Shown here piece after piece: positions 12,290 to 21,999 of a stretch of 64,000 bases of DNA. The stretch is from assembly GCF_030247195.1 (NCBI RefSeq), contig NC_080672.1:394461037-394525036 (forward strand), written 5' to 3'. Source of the DNA: Topomyia yanbarensis. Lineage: Eukaryota > Arthropoda > Insecta > Diptera > Culicidae. Every line of letters starts with the position of its first letter. Within the stretch, counting starts at the first letter, position 1. Below the pieces are notes generated by a model. That model was not told where the DNA came from and searched no databases. It saw only the letters and a list, made by a program, of their open reading frames with translations. The translations under genes and the position numbers were made by a program.

Positions 12290-13760
12290 TTGTACGGTTC
12301 AGGTATGTGCGGGCGTAGGGACTGGCGATCGCGTGTATCATCGCGAAGGGATCGAGCATTTGTACGTTAACGTGTTCGATCGCGTGTGCCTTTGTATGTC
12401 GCGTGTGCTAACGTGTATGAAACTTCGCGTATATGAATTCCATTCTATAACCGTGTGCCTTTCGCATATTCGCATGTGTTCTTGGATAATCGCGCGCGGA
12501 CCGTGAATCTAATACTTTATTTTTTGGTGTACTGTTAAGATGCTAAAAGAGTGTGAGATCCTCCATATCACTAGAGTGCCTGGTGACATCGCCATGGAAC
12601 GCGTTGTCTAGTGGATATTTGCTTTATTTTTTGATTGGTCCCACTGAATGTATGGACCTAAGTTTTTAGGACAGATAGTAATGGTTTCAGGACGTGACAG
12701 ATTCATGAGCGCGCGAAAACGGACGTTTGTAGGTTCGTGTTTGAGACAGCGTTTGAAACTTCGTGAGTGCTAATACGTTCTCCTTATTACCGGGATGTTA
12801 CTAAGTTTGCGCGATCGCGAACGTAGGTGTGCGTTGTTAATCGCGAAGGGCTTAAGCGTTCGTATGCTAACGTGTTTGTCACGTGTGTTCGCGTTCATGT
12901 GACTTCGCGTGTACAAGACTGGATTTTGTAACCGTGTGGCATTTCCTATATACGCGTGCGTTCTTGGATGGTCAGTAGTCACGCGGACCTTCATTCTGAT
13001 AGTTTTTGGTGTACAATTCACATTCTGACAGGGAGTAAGTTACCCCATATCACTGGAGTCATCGGTCATGTCGCCATGTAACGTGGTGTCCAGTGGATAT
13101 GAGAGCTTTCGTTTTTTTTTTAATTGATCCAATTGAAGGCATGGACCTAGTCAGCTGATATCAAGGATAGAAACATCCGGAAGTGACCGATTCATGATCG
13201 TGCGGGAGTTTTTAGGTTCACGCTTGAGACCGCGTTTGAAAATTTATAGGAGCTGAGACATTCACTTTATCACCGAGATTTTATCATGTTCACGAGATCG
13301 CGGGTGTAGGTTCCGGGGACGGCCGCGAAGGGCTCAAGCATTTGTATATTAACGTGATTGTCACGTGTGTGTGAATTCGCGTGTATAATTTTGATTTTAT
13401 AATGATGTAGCATGTATTCTTGTTTGATCGCGCGCGGACCGTGAATCTTATGCTTAATTTTTAGTGTATGGTACAGATGGTAGTCCGTTTCCCTATGGGG
13501 AAACTTGAGTTCCAGGCCATGTCACCATGGAACGTGTTGTTTAGTGAATATGAGCGTCACTTTTTTGATTGGTTCAACTGAAGGCATTAGTCCAGACTGG
13601 TAAAACTTTCGGACGTGACCGTTTCATGATCGCGCGAGTGGTGGGTTAATGTTTGAGACCGCGCTTGGAAGTTTAAAGATGCTATGTTTACTTAACTACC
13701 GGGGTGTTTTCATGTAGGCGAAATCGCGGGCGCAAGTATATGTGGATTACTGCAACTGAT
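12290..13760. repeat. Tandem repeat of about 480-500 bp, three units
   Basis: The landmark CGCGAAGGG occurs at about 12342, 12842 and 13324. Each time it is followed by the same series: a TTAACGTG word, TTCGCGTGTA, a cluster such as ATCGCGCGCGGACCGTGAAT, a near-identical CATGTCACCATGGAACGTG block, and GACCG(A/T)TTCATGA. Units differ by point changes and small indels. They are rich in CpG words (GCGATCGCG), unlike the surrounding intron. Fragments of the same unit lie near 15965 and 20785. Confidence 0.8.
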
Positions 13761-14589
13761 GCCGCGATGGCAAAAACCCCAAAAAAGTTTTTATTTAATT
13801 CATGTTCCATATTATTTTTCCCCAATTCTACGGCACTTCAGGAATCATACTTCCAATTTTCTTGATTATCGTATGAGAAATAAGCTCTCCAGAGCATTTT
13901 GAACTAGGGGTGTTGAAAAATGTTTTTCATTCCTTTCATGGAAAACATATGGCGCTATAATGCAATAATACAACTAGGTTTTTAAATAGGAAGGAAAAGG
14001 CAGAAACGGATCACTCTAACTTTAATTTGTAGCAATTTTTGTGTACTTTAAGGAAATCTTAGTGCGATCTTGCGCAAATCTGCGACAAAAGACTTATGAT
14101 TAATTTAATTTTCACCGTTGACTATAGAAAGTACGCAAGGAATAGGTATCAAGTGGTATGAAGTTGATAATAGCAAAAAAAATTTTTTTTGATTTCCAGA
14201 AAATAATCCAAGGCGATCTCAAATTTTGATGTCTTATTTTGATTATGAAGAGCTATTTTGAAATAAACCGTCCAATGTTAAAAGTGATATTTTGATCATT
14301 TTGCACTTGGCCCATAACGGTCCTTACTTCTCACATTAACCTGGCCAACTAACGAATAAAATGGGTTTTTTGTATCGACAATGTTCAATTTATATTAAAC
14401 CTTATTAATATGTTGATTTCAACCCTAGAATCTTTTTTTTCGCTCAATTGCTTTTTTCAAGACATAGTTTTTAAAATGCCGTATCAAAACAATTTAAGAA
14501 CATTGTGAATTATAAAATAAAGTTTGATCGAAATGACGAATGAGTAAATATCATTGCATAGTAAGTGGTAATTATTGACAAAATACACC

Positions 14590-15780
14590 GAAAAAAAAAC
14601 ACCATTTAAGGCACCTAGTAGTGAGAATGAATGAAGTGAATAAAATGAACAATACAATGTAATGAATTACATGAATATAATGAACGAAATAAAAGAATAG
14701 AATAAAATAAATAAATTGTATTAAATGAATAAAATAAACAAATTCTGGTTGAGCGATTTCAAAAAATATTTTTTTTTTGTTTTACATATTTGTAATATAT
14801 ACCTATATAATATCTATGAATCTATGGAATATCTATTACCCTGGCAAAACCGATTAAATCGTAAGTTTCGTTAATAATATTCTATTTAAACTTTTATCTT
14901 ATCATGCGTTTTCGAAAAAGTCGTGTTTCCGTTTGTGTAGGCAAGTTCCGTTCTAAATTTTTTAGTATATCGTGTGTTTACGAGTTTTGATTTAAAAAGT
15001 GTTACTATGGCCAGACACGAGCTATTTGGGATTCTAGGTAAAAGAAATAGTTAATTTTTTTGATCAGCGAAATAAAAAAAACCCCAATAAAATATCTTGA
15101 GTAGTTACTTTGAAATACATCCTGGAAAAAATGCTCGAAATTCGACCTCACGACTAGAAGACAGGGAAATGAATAGTATATAAATATAAGGAGTGAAACC
15201 AACCAAATGAATTTATGAATAAAATTTATATAACAAATAAAATGAATTAAGCAAATAAAATTAGCAATATGAACAAAATGAATAATATAAGGAAATTTAA
15301 TAAAATTAATTAAATAAAAAATAATGAAATGAAAAAAACAATAAAATAAATAAAACAAACAAAACAAGGAAATTAAATCAAAATAAATTAAAAAGAATAA
15401 CACAAATAAATAAAATGATGGAAGAAATTAAACAACAATTTAAACAAACAAAATAAACAATGAAAAAAAAAATAAACAAAATGATTAAAAGGAATTCATA
15501 AATGATAGGAATAAAAATGATTAAATGAATAAATTTCATAAAAACCAATAAATTTAAACATCATATAAAATTTCTGTTCTTGATCAAACGATTCAAATTA
15601 ATAAAATACGAAAATGAATCTAATAAACAAAATGAACAAAAACAAATAAAATTAGCAAATCATCAAAGTACATAGAATAAAATATAGTAAAGAATAAAGT
15701 CAAAAATAAATGCCTATATTATATGTATAATCAATAAAAAATGAAAAATTAAAGATAAATTTGTTTGTCATAGTTTCAAC
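14590..15780. repeat. AT-rich low-complexity tract
   Basis: This is a long degenerate run of words such as AATAAAATGAA, AAACAAAATAAA and GAATAAAATAA. A 132-residue frame on the minus strand (15005-15403) is a by-product of this composition and is not called as a gene. Confidence 0.7.
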
Positions 15781-17173
15781 AATCTCTAAATATGAGCAAT
15801 AGGTCTACTTTTGACTAATTTCGCGCATACATTTCTCGAATAAGATTATGTTGGAAATCGTTTCAGAGACCTGAAATCATGGAAAAAAGTTACCAAATAA
15901 ATGTTTCTGTACACCTTTTGGGTTATTGCCAACTTCTGTATGGAGTGGAATCACTGTGCCGTGGCCAGGCCTGTGTTATCGCGAAGGCCACGAGCGTTTG
16001 TACCTATATGAGTATAGATAGCGTATAGTTAAGATATACTAATAAAAGGAATCATGACATGCCGAATAAAGAAAAAAGATGCAAAGAGCTTGACTAGAAG
16101 TGTATAAAGTGAACAATACTATTTTGGTATACATAAATAATGAAAAAGCAAACTAATAGATGCACAAAAGAAACAGACCAATGAAGTAGAATAGAAAAAC
16201 ACATGTAACATGCAATCAAACTCGTCTAAATGCAGCAAATGTTGTATATTTATCATTAACGACAATTGCATGCTGTTAGACTTTCATCATGCTATGCTGA
16301 CCGGGAATGGATGACTCACGTGCGTCGGTAAATTTATTTTACCCTAATTTATCCAGCCCGACTTTCCCCAATGAATAGAGCCAAATGCTCAGATTGATCA
16401 AAAGAAGTATTAGACACCATTCTATCATATACGTCAGTTCTGCATCCATTCCCTGACCTAACTGTCACAAATACTCAGACGAATACATACATAGATACAC
16501 ATACGACTAGCACATAACAGTTGTACACTAGTACGAAAAACTACGATTATCACAAAGCTACAACTAATAGGTTTCTACTTATTCTACTTTATTAAATTAA
16601 TTTAATTATTAAATTCATTTAATTAGTATATGCACGATGACGAAGTCGACCGATAAATGGACACACAATGACTCCCTCTGTGAGCCCCGTCCACGAATAC
16701 CACCAATAGAACAATATTTGCAAACACGGCACACAGCAAAAGTCAATCTACGTCGATCCGCCAGTCGGCCACGCCACCGCGCATAGACCAGTGGTTTGGC
16801 GTTGGTATGCGCAGGTGCAGAGTATGAAGAAACATATAACATAAAAAAGGCGCATAAGCATAAGAGAAACCTTTTGATTAGTTTCCTCCTACCAAAAATA
16901 CAATTTTTACTAATGTAATACAAAAAATCGTCGAGAGCCTTTGGACAACTTTTCCTCAATTCTTCGAGTGCCATTGGAATACCTTGATGGGGCAAGAAAG
17001 CCAAGGCAACAGATTGTTTGTAAATTAGTTGTATTCGGTGATCTTCCGAATATTTTGTCTGACGACCAAGTTGTTTTATTTTTCTGAAAAAACTTTGGTT
17101 TAGATGGAAGAATCATCCGTGAATTAGGTGGAAGAATCATCCTGTCTCGAAATCCAATATTACGTAGAGAGCT

Positions 17174-17545
17174 ATTTGGTATATAGATTCAAGAAATTGC
17201 TCTTGTTTTGAAAGAAGAAATCAACCCTTATGTTTGAGTATACCGGGCAGACGAGTGGATCAACAGTTTCTTTGCAAACTTATTTGGCATGCAGATCCAA
17301 AGATTTGTCATGTTTGAAAGAAGCAATCAACCCCTAATTGTGGGAAAAGAGCTGCTCATGTTTAAAAGAAGGAATCAATCCCTAAGTGTGAGCAAACCGG
17401 GCAAACGAGTGGATCACTGGTTTGATTGCGAGGGCTATTTGGTATACAAACTCAAAGAACTGCTCATATTTAAAGAAGGAATCAACCCCTATGTTTCAGT
17501 AAACGAAGCATACGAATGGATCACAGGTTTGCCGAGTAGGGACCT
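17174..17545. repeat. Tandem repeat of about 110-140 bp, three units
   Basis: The unit contains GAAAGAAG..AATCAACCCCTA, then TGAG(T/C)A(A/T)ACCGGGCA.ACGAGTGGATCA and TTTGGTATAC. Copies lie near 17174, 17300 and 17445, and a further partial copy near 18005-18055 (CCCTATGTTTGAGTAAACCG). Noncoding; a 106-residue plus-strand frame across it is not supported. Confidence 0.65.
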
Positions 17546-17873
17546 CCGCTTCGGTTCCTCGACTTCGGTAATTGTGGCAAAGCCGCATCACACTAGCTTC
17601 GCCACATAACATTTATGAGCTACTATTTACTAACGGTGTTGTGCAAAATGGACTTCCACCATGCAAGATATAATTACTAATTTAATTGATTCAATTCGTT
17701 AACGGAACATCTTAATATATATTTACCTCGATCGATGGTGTTTCCTAAAGATTTCTTATTATTTTGTCCGGTTTATCACAATATTTCACCGCTCGAGCTG
17801 ACAACTGCGTCCTATATGCATCAGTTTGCACCTGAAGAGCATTTGTGGCGTTGGCAACAGAGCCTCCGTGACG

Positions 17874-17973
17874 TCGAATAGTACACCTAAAAGCGATGTC
17901 GCATAGCCACATTGGTCAGTGTACGGTTGACTAATGTGGCTACGCAACATCGCTTTCTGGTGCACTGTCCGAC
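17874..17973. repeat. Imperfect palindrome of about 100 bp
   Basis: The arms at 17892-17918 and 17928-17954 pair at 24 of 27 positions around a 9-base loop, and weaker pairing continues outward to GTCG at 17873 and CGAC at 17970. It could be a small foldback MITE or a structured noncoding segment. I did not see a sure target duplication. Confidence 0.7.
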
Positions 17974-18293
17974 TTCGGTGCCGCTCAGTCGGCTTTAAAC
18001 TAGCTATAGCCCCTATGTTTGAGTAAACCGGGCAAATAAAGGGGATCACAGGTTTGCTTATAACTCCGGCAACGGGTGGATCAACACCCCGTCCAACGGA
18101 ACCTCAGCGGCTTTGCGCCGTTATTGTTCAGTTTATCAAACTTTGGTTAAATATTTCACACTTCCCGCACGGATTTGGTTTATTTAGGTTAAAATACATC
18201 CTTTTGGCAAAAAAACCGCATTAAAGTCGGACTTCTACAACTAAAGTCACTAAACTAGACAATTACCGATTTTATATTATGCTTGAGTGAATG

Positions 18294-18452
18294 TGGTATT
18301 CGGGTTAATGACATTCGCGCGAGTGGTCCATTCGGGTTGATGGCATTCGGGTAAATTGTCCATTCGGGTTAATGACATTCGGGTAAATGGTCCATTCTGG
18401 TAAATGGTTTTCGGGCGAACGTCATTCGGGTAAATGACTTTCGGGCGAATGT
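18294..18452. repeat. Short tandem array, unit near CATTCGGGTAAATGG
   Basis: About ten variants of CATTCGGGT(A/T)AATG and CATTCGGGCGAATG follow each other every 15-30 bases. Noncoding. Confidence 0.75.
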
Positions 18453-18469
18453 GATAGAACCAAATTTCA

Positions 18470-19300
18470 TATGGTCCCCAATTGGAAACATTGTTTTTTG
18501 TTCCGGCTTATATGGGAATTTCATGTGACCGGACGATTCAGTCTATATTTCCGGAACTATATAACCGATCCGTACTAATTGTTATGACACTCTTTAGGGA
18601 TAATATCCCTTTCATCCGATTTTTTTTTCGAAGATCGTCGCAGTCATCTCCGAGAAACTGATGTAAGTTTGCTAATTTTGAAAGATGGCCATTTTTCCCG
18701 GGATTGCCGGAAGCTTTTATAGTGGCCAATGTGGCCAACGAGACTTCGCAAGGGAAGAGGGGAGGACGGGGAGTGCAACCAACCGCATTTTATACCTTCC
18801 ATTTGAAACTTGGTTAGTGAAAATCGGTTCAGTCGACACCGAATAACCGACGTGGCTTTAATTATGCCCGAGCCCCGGAGCATACGTAATTGTTGATAGT
18901 GGACAACAAGTTGAAAGAATCTTTAATTGGGTTATTAAGCCACATGCTGTTTTCGATTTTTTCCGATGCGGCTGACGTTAAAGACACGTAAGCGAATTTT
19001 TGTATGCAAAGTAACAATACAATAACAATAAAAATTATTTTATAACTGCCTTGATATTTATCCTTTTGCTGGGGTAACTGTCAAAAATGTTAGCCCATGT
19101 GGCTAAAGTCACTGTCAAGGAAGATCGATAGTGTCAAACGAGGGCGTGTTTACATTTTTTTAGAAAATCTACTCAAAATTATTTCTAAGTTTATAGGTTA
19201 AACATATTTATTGTTATATTTAGAAAGATGATCTCTATCGGTTAATGAAATAAAATGAAATTTTTATTCTTCATTTAATCACCCAATTGGCCATCAGTGA
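18470..19300. repeat. Dispersed noncoding repeat with internal echoes
   Basis: Words such as TTATATGGGAATTTC, GTGACCGGAC, CCTTTCATCCGAT, GAAAATCGGTTCAG and GGCCAATGTGG(C/T)C recur at 20090-20560. Both stretches therefore seem to be parts of one repeated noncoding element, interrupted by the MITEs at 19324-20032. Confidence 0.45.
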
Positions 19301-19323
19301 TCTAGATCTGCGAAGCGAAGTAG

Positions 19324-20032
19324 TCGTGATTCGCTGGTTGGACACTTTTTAACTGGACCACTTTTTAGTTGGACCTCCGCTAGTTGGACCATTGTCCAAC
19401 TAAAAAGCATCTGAACGTCAAAATCTCCTGTCAAATTTACTTTGACAATCAAGCTGACAATATTTAGAGATGTGAACAGATACATTTACACTGTCAACAT
19501 CTCCTTTGGAAAGTTTTTGACATTTGTCAGTCGGTCCAACTAGCGAATCAAATTCGTTAGTTGGACACAAAGAGAATAGGAAAAGAGACGAATAGTGTGA
19601 AGCCAAAAATACCTTATTGAGCAGACCAATCGTGCAATGTAAATAAACATTACTCATGCCTGAGTTGGAGGAGATAAGTATTGTAAATCAATCAAAAAAA
19701 AAATTTGAATTTTCGTCAGAATTTAGTGCAATCGTGATTGTAAGGTGCATTCTAGAGTCTATGTATGAGTAAAAACAAGTTTTAGAATTATTTCATCTCT
19801 TTGTTTCGAAATGCACATCGTTTGATAAACAAATCCAACGATCGACAAAAGGTTTGTTTTCAAAATATAATAGGAGTCATTTAAAGTGCTGCCTTTGGAA
19901 ACGGTTGCCAAATTCTAGTGTTAAAATCATCGTAAAGGGAGTGTTGCCGTTTTGACTGATTTTCACTCTGCGTCTCTTTCACTATTCTCTTTGGTTGGAC
20001 AATGCTGTGGCCCAACCAGCGAATCACGACTG
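19324..20032. mobile_element. pogo-like MITE, split by a hAT-type MITE
   Basis: Left end GTCGTGATTCGCTGGTTGG (19324-19342) is the exact reverse complement of CCAACCAGCGAATCACGAC (20012-20030). The right end reads ...CACGACTG followed by TA, so its tip is CAGTCGTG next to a TA, as in pogo-type Tc1/mariner elements. The left end has TA directly before GTCGTG and seems to have lost the first two bases. A 426-bp MITE sits inside it at 19568-19993. Without that insert and its duplicate the element would be about 275 bp. No transposase is present. Confidence 0.75.
19568..19993. mobile_element. hAT-type MITE, copy 1 (nested)
   Basis: The element starts CAAAGAGAATAGG and ends CTATTCTCTTTG, and is flanked by the exact 8-bp duplication GTTGGACA (19560-19567 and 19994-20001). 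An 8-bp duplication is typical of hAT transposition. A second copy of almost the same length and sequence lies at 63373-63799 with a different 8-bp duplication. Noncoding, non-autonomous. Confidence 0.9.
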
Positions 20033-20089
20033 TAATTTAATGTCAATTCAGTAGATTTTTAACCTCTGAAAGTAGTACGATTGTAACGG

Positions 20090-20720
20090 TTTATATGGGA
20101 AATTCTTGTGTGATTGTACTAACCAACTGATAACTCCGGAGCCACAGCTCAAAAGCAGTAATGAGAGTGTCATATCTTTCATTTGAAATCAAGTTTGTAA
20201 AAATCGGTAAAGAATTCGCTGTGAAATAGATGGGACATTAGCTTAGGAGTTTGGCAAGTTCTCCGGGGTCATCAAGAACCGTCATAGGCGGCCAATGTGG
20301 TCGAAGCTACATTGATTGTTCATTAGTAATCTTGATCCGCAAATTCACGTAATTTTGCATACATTTTAATATCTGTTGCGTCATTTGGCCACCAGTTTAT
20401 CGGGGAATTTGTCGTGTGACCGCACTTTTCAACCCGTAACTCCGAAACTAGAACTCCAATCCAAATGAAATTCAGTAGCGACCTATGGCCATTCTACACC
20501 TTTCATTTGAATATAATATTGTTGAAATCGGCTCAGCCATTACTGAGGAAAATGAGTAAGTTTATTTGACATATATACATAAGTACATACACACACACAT
20601 TCAGACATTTTCCGACCTCGACGAACTGAGTCGATTGGTATTAAAAGACTTGACCCTCTGGGTCTCGGTAAAAAAAACCGAAATTCCGAATGATTAATGA
20701 GAAAGGCGTTTTCGAAGTAA
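20090..20720. repeat. Dispersed repeat ending in a microsatellite and a GTCGATTGGTAT tail
   Basis: Internal echoes of about 250 bp (TTCATTTGAAATCAAG..AAAATCGG; TTCATTTGAATATAAT..AAATCGG) are followed by (AC)n at 20589-20600. Then comes CTGAGTCGATTGGTAT..GACCCTCTGGGTCTCGG. The last block is found again at 41461-41560 after another CA-rich run, so it is a dispersed family. Confidence 0.6.
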
Positions 20721-20929
20721 TTATTTAATCTATTAAAATTCAGCACAAATTAGTTAATACTCCAGAAAAGATTCGATAGTATTGAAAGGCTAACGTGTTT
20801 GACTTCGCGTGTATAAGTAAGTTTATTCTTCGGAAGACGGCGCTCGTGAGAATTGACACAATTATAGTATTATAGTAGTCAACTTTCAAAATTCCCGGAG
20901 GTTTTTTTTTCAGATAAAATTGAATTCTG

Positions 20930-21630
20930 TTTTCCATGTTTTCCCGGTTTTTCCAGGAAGTGGACACCACGCTGATTCGACTCGAACAATTCACACCGAT
21001 CTGAAAAACTACTCGCCATTTCTAGGAGCCAGGGCGATTGAACGGAATTAACTAGCAGAAATGTTCCCGCAGCCACCCAAGTGTATTAATTAATTCATTT
21101 GTAAGTAGCAAAGAAGACATTCGAACTAATGAGAATGAACAATCCATGTCAATATTAACTGTGGGTATACTACCTGTAAGTGCAAATCAATCCCGTGTTT
21201 TGTATTATACCTTATCTACATGGGACTGACTTGCGATTAAGGATAGTACGCACTAATTTAAATTGTGCGTCGTATTGTTTCTAATTTTTTGAACATTTAA
21301 TTAACGATCACTTATTGGTTGAAAAAAATGAAACATCAGCCATTATTCTACTTATATTAAACATATTAATCATATCAATCTCCCCAGGTATCAGTTCCTA
21401 GATGATCTAATTGAAAAAAGCAAAAATATGATTTATTCAGTGGCTTATCAATTTAGTACCACATTCTATTCAAACTTTCAAACTGTTATACTACCGATGT
21501 TATATGATATTCGATATAGTATATTGTTTGATGGCATTATAGAGCAGACAATCGTATGAAAAAGATGATTGCCAGGAAATAAGTGTGCTCGCAGCACCAT
21601 GTATCACATCACATCGCATCTTTTGTGCAA
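20930..21630. repeat. Dispersed repeat A, copy 3 (partial)
   Basis: TTCGACTCGAACAATTCACA, TCTAGGAGCCAGGGCGATTG and GAAGACATTCGAACTAATGA echo 2771-3225 and 4021-4512. From 21490, ACCGATGTTATATGATATTC and TAGAGCAGACAATCGTATGA echo 3680-3950. It is the most diverged copy. Confidence 0.55.
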
Positions 21631-21999
21631 TATTACCCGATTCGGATCCCAATCATTATTTTATTGAGCCTATTTTTGACCTATTAGCGAAGGTGCCATA
21701 CTATTTTATTAATTATTCGGCCTACAATCGTTGAAATGTTTATAAATTTGCACGTACATATTAGCTTCGTTCTTAAAACTGAAAAGCTGAATTACTCGTG
21801 CTTGAGTGCAACGAAAACTCGAATCATTTACCCCAATTGTCACCCTGCCATTTGAGACATTGCGATGGACAAAGAAGGCAAACGCCGCTTTAGAGCATGT
21901 TCAGGAGTGCTTCTGTTTTAGATTCACATTTTGACAGCTCTATAATATAAAACAGAAAATTTTAAAACTGGAACTTGTTGTCCCTAGCAGCAGTTTTAG

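Noticed and set aside
15005..15403. 132-residue minus-strand frame rich in Phe, Ile and Tyr
   Set aside because: Product of AT-rich low-complexity sequence; no structure beyond composition.
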